This document shows, piece by piece, positions 1-11,811 of a stretch of 64,000 nt of DNA. This DNA is from Epiperipatus broadwayi (Eukaryota > Onychophora > Udeonychophora > Euonychophora > Peripatidae). The position numbers and the translations under genes are program-made. Every line of letters begins with the position of its first letter. Positions within the stretch are counted from its first letter, which is position 1. A model generated the notes under the pieces. The model made no database searches and was not told the origin of the DNA. It saw only the letters and a list, made by a program, of their open reading frames with translations. Location of the stretch: the NCBI GenBank assembly GCA_028023455.1, contig JAQFVV010000064.1, positions 2,387,825 through 2,451,824 of the forward strand. The letters are read 5' to 3'.

Positions 1-78
1 TTCCTGCCTGATTAAGCTGTCCATAAAATAATGATGGAACTAGTAAATAATAATTGTTTAACAGCAGTTTTCATTTCA

Positions 79-249
79 AATGTTCTCAGATTTTCCACCT
101 GTAGTAAGAACTCTTCTCATTCATTATGTAAAAAGCAATATACTGCTAATAAATTTTGGTGGACAACCAATTAATTTTTAACAATGCCATAGATCAGTCC
201 TATTAACTAAATCAAATGCCTTGCACAAATCAATAAAATCAATACATAT
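79..249 (-). pseudogene. LINE reverse transcriptase fragment
   Basis: On the - strand one frame reads through RT core block A, IDFIDLCKAFDLVNR, followed by GCPPKFISS and a TTGG turn, with three in-frame stops. The pattern F-x-D-x-x-K-A-F-D-x-V-N-R, then a GCP segment about 20 residues later, is typical of the palm domain of non-LTR retrotransposon reverse transcriptases, where the second D of FxD binds catalytic metal. Only about 55 codons are recognisable. Neither the FADD block nor an endonuclease domain is visible before the window edge. It is dead: stop codons lie within the domain. The clade (Jockey/CR1/L2-like) is not resolved. It is not the upstream part of the zinc-finger tail at 1690-2060, because on this strand the order would be reversed. 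Confidence 0.7.
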
Positions 250-279
250 GGTTGTTTATTAACAATACTAAAACAACTA

Positions 280-640
280 AAAATTAATTCTATCTTATGA
301 ATTTAGTTATAAGTCAATTTTAATGAGATTGTATTGACTTCTACACTAACTTAAAATTTGTTCAGTTAAGCATCAGTGTTGAATCTGGTTTACATATACA
401 TTTTTATATGACCAAATAAATTTACTTTAAATCTGCAAGCAAATTTCTTTGCTACTAAAAGATGTAAAATTAATACAGTGGAGGCTTTATGTCAAGTTTA
501 TCAAAAGCAATAGTTGGAAAAAATTTTGATAATGATGTGACAAGATCAAAAACAAAAAGAAAATTAAATTTGCTGATATTAAATATTGTACTGAAATTGT
601 ATGGTTTTAAATATTGTAACGGTACAGTCCTTTTCATCTA
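280..640. other. No recognisable feature
   Basis: AT-rich sequence with stop codons in all frames. No repeat, tRNA-like box or coding signal could be supported. Confidence 0.6.
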
Positions 641-644
641 ACTA

Positions 645-2625
645 TAGTTGGATTTAGGGTCTTCATATAGGATGCCATAGATGAAACGATGTAATTATAA
701 GCTAAAATTGAATCTGCATTAAACAAGATAATTTAAACTCAAATTATTCAACACCGATACAAAATCAGATTAATTCAACCAATCTACACCTATGTTTATA
801 ATCCCGTTATGCACAGATTTCAAACTCAGGGCAGATGTTGGATTTAACTCACTTTAGCCATTACCATCATTATCCCGTAGTAATAATTAATTTAATAATA
901 AAAAGAAAAATAAAGAAAATAATTTATTTAAGATACTAATATATTAAATTGATATGATTATGTGCACTCATAAATATTTGTTTGGTAAAATAACTAAATA
1001 GAGTAAACAAATAAAAAAACCTGCTTAAATTTTAAATCAAATTTAAGAAATTTATTAACAAGTAACAATATCATTATTACATAAAAAACATAGCGCTAAA
1101 TAAAATAATGTCTCAATAATAACAATAATAAATAAATAAAAATTATAACGTGTTTACATATATTCCTATTATTTATAATATTAAGTTAACTATAACCTTT
1201 CCTTATTTCCATAAGAGCAATATATTTCATAACATGAACACTTTTCAATAATTTTATTATAAAATAATAACTATAAGTTTAAAATTTAAAAAAAAAAATT
1301 GTAATATAACTTACTAACTAAATATAAATTCAAAATTATGTGTATCAAAAAATAATACACATTATAAAATCCTTGCAAAGTAATATTGTTATTATTATAT
1401 TGTTATTTGTTAAATTTGATTTTAAATTTAAGCAGGTTTCTTTTTTTTTTTTAAAGAAATTTTATTATGTTGCTATATTGAATGCTACAAATACAAAAAT
1501 GACATCAATTGCATAACTGTTTGAAGCAGAGTAAATTCAATCTTCTCTCATGTACTCTTGTGATATAGCTTGGAGCAATTAGTCGGTCCCTCTTCATGAT
1601 TTTCTCCATGACGTTCTTAAATTCAATTGTTACTTTACATCTGACACATCACAGGATATTATTCATGAAAATCGCCAGTTTTATGTCATAAATAGACCCT
1701 AACCTATATAGTCTTTAATTGATTTATAGTTTCCATTGTATTGCTGCACCATTCATGAGTTATCAATCTGTAATTGGACATACTGAGACATCTAAGAAGA
1801 ATGTGGTCAATTGATTCCTCCTCTCTCTCACATATCCAGCACACAGGATTGATCTTCTTGAAATTTCTCTTGTATGCCAAAAATCAGTTTGTAGGGAGGG
1901 AGTCCAGGTTGATTTTTATTAGGAAATCTTGAAATTTTACCTCAATGAACCAGAATTTTGATCTTGAAATCAGTTGCTGATTGATAATCCCGAGAGACCC
2001 TTTGTTTGTGTTATTTTCTCCATGTATTATTTTATGTGCATTTCAATATTTAATTTTTGATATAATTGGATTTTCATTGAGGTCAAGTATTATCAAATAA
2101 TGAATTCCACTATCTATTATTAGCAGGCAGCAGTCTATCCATTGGTATGACAACTTCTTGATATGAAATAGTTGAGTATTTATTTTGAAGCCAGAACAGT
2201 AGGTTATAGATTCTCTAGAATATCATGGTTTTGATACTATGGAGTGAAAAGTCATGTGTTTGATTTATTTAGTTATTTTACCAAACAAATATTTATGAGT
2301 ATATATCATATCAATTTAATATATTAGTATCTTAAATAAATTATTTTCTTTATTTTTATTTTTGAATAAATTATTACTATGGGATATTGATGGTAATGCC
2401 TGAAGAAAGTTAAATGCAACATCTGCTCTGAGTTCAAATTCTGTGCATAATGTGATTATTAACAGTGGTGTAGATTGGATGAATTAATCTGACTTTACAT
2501 TGGTATTGAATAATTTGATTTTAAATTATATTGTTTAATGTGGATTCAATTTTAGATTATAATTACATTGTTTCATTCATGGCATCCTATATGAAGATCC
2601 TAGGTTTGACTATAGTTAGATGTGA
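645..2625. repeat. Long inverted repeat (fold-back) enclosing a LINE tail
   Basis: The left arm (about 645-1005) is matched in reverse complement by the right arm (about 2256-2625). Shared anchors include 'ttcatataggatgccat' against 'atggcatcctatatgaag', and 'aaatatttgtttggtaaaat' with its reverse complement near 2270-2290. The arms have drifted by many substitutions and small indels. A second, inner inverted pair lies at about 1018-1050 and 1405-1440 ('cctgcttaaattttaaatc'). The loop contains the LINE zinc-finger tail at 1690-2060, so the arms are either a composite fold-back transposon or two inverted copies of one interspersed repeat. No target-site duplication could be identified. Confidence 0.65.
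1690..2060 (-). pseudogene. LINE C-terminal zinc-binding tail (zf-RVT-like)
   Basis: Reading the - strand, a frame open except for one stop gives GSLGIINQQLISRSKFW, FQDFLIKINLDSLPTN, then CWICEREEESIDHILLRC. The last piece is a C-x2-C-x7-H-x4-C zinc-binding motif. The 'SLPTN ... C-x-x-C ... E-E-S-x-D-H-x-L-x-x-C' pattern is characteristic of the region after the reverse transcriptase in many non-LTR retrotransposons. The RT itself is not seen upstream (2060-2250 on this strand), so this is a 5'-truncated copy. A stop follows about 20 codons after the motif. It sits in the loop of the 645-2625 inverted repeat. Confidence 0.7.
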
Positions 2626-2649
2626 CTATCTTGATTCCTGAAAAGAAAC

Positions 2650-3169
2650 CCTAGATCAATTTTACAAAAAACAATAACTAACCACATAATTAAAGATAAA
2701 CCTCAAATTACCCTCCCTTATATTCCCAAATTATCACAACAGTTTATAAAGACTTTAGCTGGTGAATTTAAGGTTGGCTTCCACACTCCTCCTAATACTA
2801 AAAGACTGATTAATAATTTGAAGGGTAGAATGGATCCATCTCAGACACCCCAGGTCGTATACAGTATTTTATGCTATCAGGCTGGATGCAGTGCCATATA
2901 CTATGGGGAAACCAAGGTCACTCACTGTTCATAATAGAGCTGCTCAACACAGTTATATGTATAGAACAGCAAAAAAGAATAATGATAATTTCTCAATATT
3001 TTTCAAACATGAGAAGCAGGCTGGCCATGTGTTTGAACCCTGCAACCCCAATATAGTATGCTCCAAAGCCAATGATTGCAAAAGAAAAATCAGGGAGGTG
3101 TATTTCATTGTCAGTGCCATCAATAGACGTGACACGTGTTTTTCTATTTTAAAAAAATGGACAAATTAA
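2650..3169 (+). pseudogene. Penelope-like element: GIY-YIG endonuclease remnant (copy A)
   Basis: A frame from about 2650 to 2936 gives the linker typical of PLE proteins (ITLPYIPKLSQQFIKT, FHTPPNTKRLINNLKG) and then the GIY-YIG start, VVYSILCYQAGCSAIYYGET. Here VY...YYGET stands for the paired GIY/YIG strands and a Cys-x(n)-Cys insertion. Two stops at 2931-2936 end this frame. The domain continues in another frame as HEKQAGHVFEPCNPNIV and then CKRKIREVYFI, a C-terminal helix of the nuclease fold, to the stop at 3167-3169. PLEs encode RT followed by GIY-YIG in one protein; the RT is absent here, so this is a 5'-truncated, frameshifted copy. I am confident of the family because linker, catalytic strands and C-terminal helix occur in the expected order. 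Confidence 0.85.
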
Positions 3170-3997
3170 TTTGCATTCGCATTTGCATATTTTATTATTT
3201 TGTAACATTACTGCAATGCTTATAACTTATTCTGGCCATGAATATGAGGGAAAAAACCTTGAAAGTACTAGGCCTAAATTAATTTGATTTAATTATTTTT
3301 GGTTACTTTTTGCAGTTACTTCTTCAGTTGGTAAATCACTTTTATATGCTATTATATTATCAAATATATTTTTATAAACTTTTTCAGTTTAAATAAAATA
3401 AAAGAACAAGTAAACAACTTTGTATTGACAGATAAAACATATTATTGAATAATAGCAATAATGAGTATGACAAAGAAAATAATTATATAAAAATCTTTGG
3501 CAGACCAAAATGCATTTTCAATAAAAGTTAGAAGACAAATAAAAATAAACACTTTTGATATTTGCATTTTACTTCACACAGAATCCATAATACTAAGATG
3601 TAGAATGGCAGGGCAACTATGTGATCCTAAACACTGAATGTGTCATTAAATCAATGTCAGATATGAATAGAAAAATTGAAAACTTGGACTAGCTACACAT
3701 ACCTGCAGGAGAATATTCTATGCTTATGCTTTTTCCTAACAATAACTTGTTGTATTAAAAACAGGATTCTTGAAGTTAATTAATCAAAGTCATAGGCTAT
3801 CAATTATTTGTGCTAAAATTTATTTTATCCATATTAAAAATATAAAGCAAACAAATTAATATTTAATACTAAAAAGCACCAAATAATACATATATATCAT
3901 CAAAAACTAGTCAACACTTAGACAATCCCAATATCAATAACAATCAACAATTTCCTAAAGATTGCAATTTGACCACAGAGATTAAAATTATTGTTAC
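3170..3997. other. No recognisable feature
   Basis: AT-rich unique-looking sequence. A 15-nt stretch at 3712-3726 on the - strand is bounded by AG and GTATGT like a micro-exon, but nothing else supports it. Confidence 0.5.

Positions 3998-4034
<37 letters not shown>
3998..4034. repeat. (TA)n microsatellite
   Basis: Perfect TA dinucleotide run directly before the 4040-4107 hairpin. Confidence 0.95.
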
Positions 4035-4037
<3 letters not shown>

Positions 4038-4039
4038 GT

Positions 4040-4107
4040 AAAAGAATACAAACATCAAACTTAATTATATATATATAATAAATTAAGTTTGATGTTTGTA
4101 TTCTTTT
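4040..4107. repeat. Perfect palindrome, 27-bp arms
   Basis: The arm 4040-4066 (begins aaaagaatacaaacatc) is matched exactly in reverse by 4081-4107, with a 14-nt AT loop. The distal sequence at 4140-4200 resembles, on the - strand, the 3' untranslated region of the PLE copies at 4738 and 31159 (GTTGACAAAGACTAC, then GAAAGTACTTCT). The hairpin probably belongs to a decayed PLE tail. Confidence 0.85.
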
Positions 4108-4449
4108 CAAAATATATGTAATATTCAAATACTCATATAAATTTAACATTTTATTAGAAGTACTTTCGACTATATTGCTTGTAGTCTTTGTCAACTATAT
4201 AACATTAAATAATTAAAATGAGACATTATTTCATAACTTCACTTCCATAATTCAATTCAGTTCTCCCACAATTCTGTTATTTTAATGTTTGATGTTCATT
4301 AACATTTGACGATTTCTTGAAATTAATATAGCCTCTTTTATTTTATATTTATTGTGGCTATATATATATATGTAATAATATTATATATATCGATATTGTG
4401 GCTATATATATATATGTAATAATATTATTATTCGATGTCTGTATTTTTA

Positions 4450-4846
4450 AAGCAATGTATGTAATTATATAACTGAATATTTGTAAATACAGTAACGAAA
4501 TAATTAAAAATTTTATCCACTTAGGAGTGCTTTTGATTATCCCAGTAATCTGTGTCAACTAAAGCTTTATAGTTTTGATTTCAATTTTAACAAAGTAAAA
4601 ATATTGCAAATTGAAAAAAATAACAATAAAAGAAAAATAAAGGAGGCTATGATAATATACAAATATAAACATGACTTAATTAACAGGCAAGCAGCAAACA
4701 TTAAGATCACAGAATTGAGGGAAAGTTAGCATTTCAAAACTTTAGTTGACAAAGATTACTGGGATAATAGAAAGCACTCCTAAGTGGATAAAATTTTTAA
4801 TTATTTAGTTTAGTTACTGTATTTACAAATATTCAGTTATATATAT
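4450..4846. mobile_element. PLE tail flanked by inverted copies of its own 3' UTR (copy B)
   Basis: The 3' sequence at 4738-4846 (starts ctttagttgacaaagatt) recurs in reverse complement at about 4462-4565. Between them lies the coding scrap at 4628-4735. A PLE C-terminus and 3' UTR on the + strand is therefore preceded by an inverted copy of the same 3' UTR. The same tail-to-tail arrangement is seen at 47780-48520 and 55015-56690. (TA)n tracts bound the structure on both sides. Confidence 0.7.
4628..4735 (+). pseudogene. PLE GIY-YIG C-terminal scrap
   Basis: The frame reads KRKIKEAMIIYKYKHDLINR, then QAANIKITELRES and a stop. This aligns by eye with the end of the PLE protein at 47919-48182 (KRKIKEAIFINRNKAHLIN, then QASNIKI), the last helices of the GIY-YIG region. 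Only about 36 codons remain. The catalytic GIY/YIG strands are missing, so the copy is inactive. It is followed at once by the 3' UTR conserved in the other copies. Confidence 0.75.
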
Positions 4847-4893
4847 ATATATATATATATATAACTGAATATTTGTAAATACAGTAACTAAAC

Positions 4894-4897
<4 letters not shown>
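4804..4897. repeat. Palindrome centred on (TA)n
   Basis: The arm 4804-4840 is repeated exactly in reverse at 4861-4897 (tttagtttagttactgta and complement), separated by a TA run. The arm is the tail of the PLE 3' UTR, so this is a second tail-to-tail inversion next to copy B. Confidence 0.9.
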
Positions 4898-4925
<28 letters not shown>

Positions 4926-4929
<4 letters not shown>

Positions 4930-7900
4930 ACCCTCACCTCCAGGAAATATAATTATAATAAAATGGGACTAGCTCAGATAAATAGTTATGCTCGGCTAAA
5001 ATGCAGGCTAAAATGCATATAATCGATGTTAATGTTTATTGTTTAACTAGCTCTAACTAATAAGAAATAATAATATGGTTCGGTTTTATAAATTAAGTAA
5101 ATAACTTTTAGTTAAATCATGAGATGATGAAGTAAGATACAAGTGGTAATATGAATTACATTGAGCCAATATCCGACAGGATAACACCTCACTGGCATAA
5201 GAATACTATCCCCCCTTTTATTATCTCAAATAATAAATTTATAGCATTCTTACGACTTTAAGAATAATTAATTAATTAGGATAATACTGATAAATAAATC
5301 TTAATCTTTTTATTCAAAATAATCTAAAATAATCTCAGGTTCTTAAACTAATTTGAGTCAATCAAAATTATTGTAGTCAAGCATGATAAGGGATTTAATA
5401 TCACCTCAACTTCCCTTAATTAATAATAATAAATAAATAATAATAATCTTCAATGTATAATTTGATCTTATCTATTTTTCCCCCATTATAATTCTTATCA
5501 ACAATAATAACAATAAAGAAATAATATAGCATAGTCTTTTATTTTCATATGGCATCTTAAATAAAATATGTGGTAAAATATTATAATCTGAGAATATGTG
5601 GCAATGGATAATATTATAATTCTGTGTAATATATTATATGATTAATTTATGACTATAATGATAATAATGATAATGTAAATAAAATTTCTGAAATAAATCA
5701 TATTAAGAAAATACTATAATTCTTAAATAATAATCTTATCCATACTGTGCAAATATTATGTTTTGGTTCAAGATATCTGTAGTCATATGTTTGCGATGTG
5801 GAAAAAACTTGATTCAACACATAAATTTATAAAACAAGTTTAACAAATTTTATTACAATAGCTTAACAAACAATAAATTATTTACAATATTTACAGTCAA
5901 CAAATCTTGTCTCATTACAATTTCCATCATCTCAAAATAAAACAAAAATAAAAATCTAAGCATCTATGCCTCCATTCTGACTTAGAATGTGTTATACTTT
6001 AAAAATATTTAACAATACTATTAATAATAATCATCATGGATATACACAGAGTTTCACATGTATTAGATACAATTAAATAATACTGTAACATGTTTCCATC
6101 AAAATATAGATCAATTATGGAAACATAAAAACCACAAATTACAATACGAATACTTATTCTAAGATATGTCTATTAACTTATTCTTAATGGTTTAAAAATA
6201 ATTTATCATGATAGTGCTGATTCTATTAGACAAAGTATATTTATTCCAGTTCATTAATAAAATAAGTGGACTCAATTAATAATAGACTTATCATATATTC
6301 TACATCTTACTTGGTATTAATTTAGCATAAAACTATATGTATGTGTTGATGCATTTCCTTAATTATAAAATAATATTCATGAGATATAATTTGCTCATTC
6401 TATTCTCTATTGTTTCTTTAGATATACCATCCATTAAAGATATGCATTACATATAAGTTAGAAATATTTTAAAATTATTCAAAAATTTTGTGAACAATTT
6501 TATCATCATTTACATACTTTCTTAAAAATAGGTTATAAAAATATAGAAAATATTTTATGATCCTTTATCTTTATTTTAAATTTTATTCTCAATTCCAATT
6601 GTATTTATTCTTAACATCATTCAAAGTAAGAAAAACTATCTTATCTTTTTCCAAATAACAATCCTTCTACTCTAAAATTATTTATCATTCTCCCTCAAAG
6701 ATACAGTTCTGTACAATGTAATACTTAGAAATCATGATAGCGACTTAATGCGTAGGTTTGAAGAACAATCTGGAGTTTCAACTCAATAGTACACACATAA
6801 ATGGTCACATGGCAACAGTGCATAAAGAAAAGAGGCCTGACTTTCGGAACATCAATATTCAATATTAAGGGTAAAACACTGCCCATGGAAATATACAAAT
6901 TACAGGGCTTCGTTATCTGTACCTGCATAATTATTAAGACAATAAAGCTATTTCTATTCCCCATAAAGAAAACCTACAATAAAGCATCACTTTGGTTTCT
7001 TTTTTTTTAAATACTCCCAAGTCACTACCTTACAAAATTTCTTTATAGATTTATCAATCTACATCGCCAAAAAATTCTTAAAACATATTTCTAAAACAAT
7101 AAATAAAAATTCGCATATAAAATTAACGATCTAAATTATTCAATAAGAAAGGGTTACTTCACTTTAAAAACTTCTTGAACACAAATACAAATGGCAGGTA
7201 TTGATATAATAAACTCAATACTTCAAAATATTTTAAAAATAATAAAGTTTTTTTCATGAAAAAAATCATATAATTATATTCCATTACATTGTACTGTATC
7301 AAAATATAAATGTTTTATATGTGTTTAATGTGTTCACACATACTCATACGTTCATACAATAACATTATAAAAATACTTGGCAATCTAAAAGAAAGAAAAA
7401 TAAATACATCGTTAAAAAAATTAATATTTTACAATTATTATCCAAGTGATATTCTTTCTAGTTGATCCCTTTTTAGATGTCTTCTTAGTCCACAATTAAT
7501 AAATATTGCATAATATAACACTCCTTCAACACTAACGTACTTAAAATATTAAAACTTTAAAATTACTAAGTATCCTTTATGAAAAATATAATATTATAGT
7601 AGTAAATAATTAATATTTTATATATACCTTTCCTATCTCTAATTATAAATAAGAAAAATTAATATTAATGTTAGTTTAAAAATAAATAAAAAACATATCT
7701 ACTAAGCTTTAGACCATGATAAATATTCATTTCTTTTAAAAAAATGTTCTTTATTTCTTCAGGATTTATTATCACACTTTTGCAGGCATTGAAACTCCCA
7801 AACATACGTTGCTATGATACTGTTCGATACTTGAAGACAACAATTTTCTCCCCAACATGACCCATGCTCAGTTGATTCCAAATAAAATGATGAACGAAAA

Positions 7901-9942
7901 ATTAAAAAAAAAAAATTAAAAAGAAAAGAAGTCGACTTTGAAAAAATCTGGATCCATTTGTCAAAATAATCACTAATCTGTTCTTGAAAGTTTATAAAAT
8001 TGATAGTTCATTATTAATATTTTCCAGAACAGTGATTATCGAAGATAATTTCATCTTATAATATATAAAAATAATTCTCTGGAGTCTTCTCATTCCATCA
8101 AGATCCTATATCAGCATGTAGTGTCTTTGACACGGTAATATGTATTCGGGTGTCCGTATACATCATTTTGTGCATTTTTTTAAATATTCCAATAAATTAA
8201 TATTTAACTATTTCACTTAATGCTAGCATATAGAGTTTTACTGTCAGGATATTTTCTTATTTATTCAAGGATATTTTTCTTTTCAATTAATCTTTTCCAA
8301 TTAAATACATGTAGTTTTTTTAATAGTAAAGACTTATCATGTAAGGTATTTTTCATAACTGTCTTCATTTTTCCATCATTTTAGAATAACAGTTTAAAAT
8401 AAATTGTTTTAAAAATGTTTTCTTCAAAAAGAAACATCTGCAACTTCTGTGAGAAATGATATCTATTTTCAAACTGTTGAAAGATTTAAAAGTTTTTACC
8501 ATATTACTTTAGGTCTTAGATAAAACTATCTTTCCAATAAATGCATTTTTTTTTCTTTGTTAATTTCTCATGAACTTTTCTGTTTAATTTCTCATGTAAT
8601 GTCCAGCATGTTAACTTCACCAATAAACTATTTGCCTTCGTTAACAATATTAAAATTATATTTTTAATTAAAAATTGTACTCCCAACATTTATTTATACA
8701 GGTACTTCCATGGTTATGTGATGTTAACATTTTGATAAATTATTGACTTAGCAGGGAATTTTAGTTGCTCAACAGTGCATCTTTAAACCAAATAAATTTA
8801 TAGTTTTTTTTAAATATACTCTCCTTTTTTAAAATAATTCAATTAGTACACTTTATTATTTTAAAATAAATTATTAGAGAGTTATTATAGCACTGAATTG
8901 ACTAATTAAATACTGAATTGACTAACAGAAAGCAGACTTGACTAATTGAAAGCAAACTTAGCTAGCAGAAAGCACGTTGAAAATAATTGAGCATCTGCTT
9001 TTATACCCAAATAAATTGATCATTGGATTGGTGGATTAGACTTTCACCTGATTGACTAATTTACATATTCAGCCAAAAGTGCACAATTAAAATTAAAAAT
9101 AAAATCTATGACTCATCTTTTAAAATATTATTTAACAATATTAATTCTAAATTAATTTTTAAAACCAACTAAATATTTTGAAATAACTTTTAAAATAATG
9201 TTTTATTAATTTATCCCACTTTTAGTTTTTAATGTATCCATTTTTTTAAACAAAAAATCTAATTTTTATTCACTACATTCATTTTAAAACCTAATTAAAT
9301 ATTTTATAATAGCTAATTTTTTATATTTTATCTTGTGATAGACAAATAAACATTTTCAATTTTATAGCACAGTTTTAAAGCAATTTTGAAATTTTATTAA
9401 CAAAAAAACTTGCTAGCACACGTGTGAATATTTACATGTCACATGACTTGCAATTCAGACATAGCATGTATCAATTTCTGTCTGGGAATAAAATAAATGT
9501 TTGATTGCAAAAAATATTATATTAAAAAAATAATATAATAATATAATTTAGAATAATTTTGATACTATACTTTTAAAATAAATACTTTTAAATACAATTA
9601 TTAAATATAATTTTAATTTTAAAATATACTGTTTAATTAATTGTAGGTTATTGCTTTTAAAATTCAACTTTTAATACTTATTTAAGAGTCTTATTAATAC
9701 ACTATTTTATTATGGCCAGCTTTCTCAACCATATACAATTATAACATTTAACTTTATTTAACTGTTTTAAATACATTTAATATAATTTTATACAGTAAAT
9801 ATTCTCATTTTTACTTTAATTAAGATTTTAAAAAGATTGTCAGTATAACATAGTCATGACCAATAGAAGACTTTTTTAATTTAAAATTTCTTTAAAAAAT
9901 TAATACAATAGATTTCTTTAGATCTAAAGAAAAGGGCACAAA
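4926..9942 (+). mobile_element. Large TIR element, copy 1
   Basis: This copy begins TTGTACCCTCACCTCC directly after a TA run. It ends AAAGAAAAGGGCACAA, the imperfect reverse complement of the start (TTGTGCCCTTTTCTTT), so the ends form terminal inverted repeats. Two relatives in this window (17037-21160 in the same orientation, 23001-about 26600 inverted) match it over most of their length. Anchors are the 'ggcataagaatactac' block near 5195 and 17309, the 'gcaaatattatgttttggttc' block near 5750 and 26530, and the promoter-like block near 9000. No long ORF or recognisable transposase domain is present. It looks like a large non-autonomous DNA transposon, but an unrecognised coding role cannot be excluded. 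Confidence 0.65.
8890..9045 (-). promoter_or_regulatory. Promoter-like block of the TIR element (copy 1)
   Basis: On the - strand a CCAAT-containing stretch (around 9020-9035) is followed by GGGTATAAAAGCAGATGC (TATA box at about 8998-9008), then GCTCAATTATTTTCA where an initiator would lie. Downstream in transcription direction are short degenerate repeats of the type AGCAGACTTGACTAATTGAA (about 8890-8980). The same order of boxes occurs at 20250-20310 and 23950-24120. Transcription would run towards 4926. Confidence 0.5.
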
Positions 9943-9953
9943 GGGGGTTAATT

Positions 9954-9989
<36 letters not shown>

Positions 9990-10003
9990 AATTAACCCCC
10001 TTT
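9940..10003. repeat. Palindrome with (TA)n loop
   Basis: The arm aaagggggttaattaaat (9940-9957) is mirrored exactly at 9986-10003, around a TA run. It overlaps the end of TIR element copy 1, so this copy lacks a simple TA-flanked right junction. Confidence 0.9.
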
Positions 10004-10057
10004 CACAAAAAGAAATTTTATTTTATTTAAAAAAAATATTGTAGTTATTTTTAAGAA

Positions 10058-10192
10058 AGAGACCACATATGAGATGGATAAATGAAATAAGAAAGTGTGC
10101 AGGGGTGATGTGGAGAAGAGAAGCTAAAGATAGGAAAAGATGGATTGAACTTGGAGAGACCTTCATCCTGCAGTGGATTGATAATGGGTGAT
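10058..10192 (+). pseudogene. RTE-clade LINE 3' end fragment
   Basis: The frame reads RPHMRWINEIRKCAGVMWRR, then EAKDRKRWIELGETFILQW, then IDNG and a stop. This is the extreme C-terminus of RTE/BovB-type LINE proteins, usually 'RGRPxTRWxDDIRR...W...AQDRxxWRxLGEAYVQQWTDNG'. The tail that follows is rich in TGATG, as usual for this group. Only about 44 codons remain, with no stop inside them. The same terminus is recognisable at 61260-61500 and 61850-62000. Confidence 0.85.
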
Positions 10193-10436
10193 GATATATG
10201 TATATGTTGATACGAAGGTTTTCACGGGTTGCAGATATAAAAGACATATTTTGTGGGTTCATCCATGTTAAAATATTTTAAATGTTGATATACTGACATT
10301 TTGACTTGGTGACACAAGTCATCCACAAAGTGATAAAAGGTAGAAAGATGGTTGTAGAGGTGCTACAATTACTGATTTGAAAAAAACGTTAAAGTTCCAC
10401 CAATAGCAAAAATGTTAAATTAAGAATGTTTTTTTA

Positions 10437-10690
10437 AAAAACCTTTCCAAATACGAGGAAGTTTGCTTGTATCATCTCACTTATTGATATAATCTGGTCT
10501 TTTAAGTATCTCAATGGCTTCTCTAATTTTGTACTGGTATAGATTATCACATCTGGATATGATCCTGGTACTAGAAAAATTAATTTTATGACCTGAATCC
10601 ATAGTACGGAGTGAGAGTGCTGACAATGATGAGTGTTGTTTAACTGCATTAGCATGCTCATCTCTCCTAACACTGATGCAATGATTAAAG
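10437..10690 (-). pseudogene. PLE GIY-YIG remnant (copy C)
   Basis: On the - strand, in a frame other than the longest ORF, the sequence reads RDEHANAVKQHSSLSALTLR, then TMDSGHKINFSSTRIISRCD, then YQYKIREAIEILKRPDYINK, a stop, and RIWKGF. In PLE endonucleases the pattern is 'H...N..SALAEH...TGH.I.F....I......Y..RKIREAIEI.K....N', ending in a W-containing tail. This covers the C-terminal two thirds of the domain. The preceding GIY/YIG strands are not recognisable in 10690-10760. It is a different, more canonical PLE lineage than copies B and D. Confidence 0.8.
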
Positions 10691-10699
10691 CAAAGTTTT

Positions 10700-11518
10700 A
10701 GATCTGGAATAATATATAAAATATGCTGGGAAAGAAACCCGCTGGGTTATCTCATTATTCTTCCATGTTAAGAGATATTAACATGACTTGTTTGTAAGAC
10801 ATATAAAGAAAATAGCCTTTAATAATCTTTGGTTAGACTTAAGTGATTTCAATAGCAGACATAAACTTGGAAAAACAAAACTTATTTAATCGAAATTATA
10901 TAATAATTGAATTTATTAAGTAAAAATCTATATACATTTTTTTTTTCAAATAATTTTAGCTTTTTAATTTTCAAACATTTTCATTTAAATATATAATGTA
11001 AAAGAAGGCTTATCAAATATTAGTATAATGCTAGTTTTTTTATCATAAACTTTTAAAATGTTAAAACGAACGAGCTTTGATGTTTTACACTTCTCACCAA
11101 GCTAATTTATTAAAAATAAAATTTAAATTTCTCACTTAAAACGTACACTTTTTCTTAATACACATCATTTTGAATGATTTATTTCTTGAAATTGCTAAAA
11201 AATTCATACACATACTTTTTAACTTATTTTATAGGTTATGTAGAAATATTTGAAGATTTATTTTCTATTATGCTAGCATCTAACTATATGTGTGTATCTG
11301 TTTTCATATAATAAATTCAGTTATTTAGTGGTTTGATGTAATTATTTCTCAATCGACTAAAGGATTAAAAAAGGAAGATTTTTGAAATTGGAAACATTTT
11401 TTTAGCAATATATATATATATATTTTTATTTACTTATTATATGTTTGAATTTTCTCATATATTTATACTTTATTATTTTAGTGTTCTGTAGTAATTAGTA
11501 AATAGTTTTTAATTTCAG
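10700..11518. other. AT-rich sequence; no feature beyond a short (TA)n
   Basis: Nothing recognisable on either strand apart from a short TA run at 11408-11421. Confidence 0.5.
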
Positions 11519-11599
11519 TGAAGCAGGATTTTCAAGACAAAATTACATTTCTTATCAAAATTCAGATGACATAAATGTAACAGATGTAAAAGAAAAGAG
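11519..11599 (+). CDS. Candidate internal exon 1 of an unknown host gene
   Basis: An acceptor-like TTTTTAATTTCAG is followed by 81 nt open in one frame and a donor AAGAG|GTAATTA. Translation starting after the first base gives EAGFSRQNYISYQNSDDINV and then TDVKEK, ending with two bases (AG) of a split codon. The composition is much less AT-skewed than the surroundings. The exon starts with one base and ends with two, and so does the candidate at 15946-16008, so the two join in frame. No domain is recognisable; the peptide is polar and probably disordered. This rests on splice-site appearance and phase only, and chance cannot be ruled out. Confidence 0.4.
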
Positions 11600-11811
11600 G
11601 TAATTACGAGTAACGCATCTTGATGATTTAAATAAATAAATAAGAATTAAAAGAATGACCACCTATTACAATTTTTCTATTTCATTAAACATAACTAAAT
11701 AAGAACCAGATTATAAAATTAATTATATATATATATATGTTTTTTTAGTTATGTGAAATATAAAAAAGATCCTACAATGTATTCTAAATACTAATCACTC
11801 ACATATGTTAA

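Noticed and set aside
4000-4194. 64-codon frame on the - strand
   Set aside because: Much of it translates the (TA)n run and the hairpin (YIYIYI). It is a repeat artefact, not a gene.
6725-7010. Overlapping frames on both strands inside TIR copy 1
   Set aside because: The matching parts of copies 2 and 3 do not keep either frame open, so coding is not supported.
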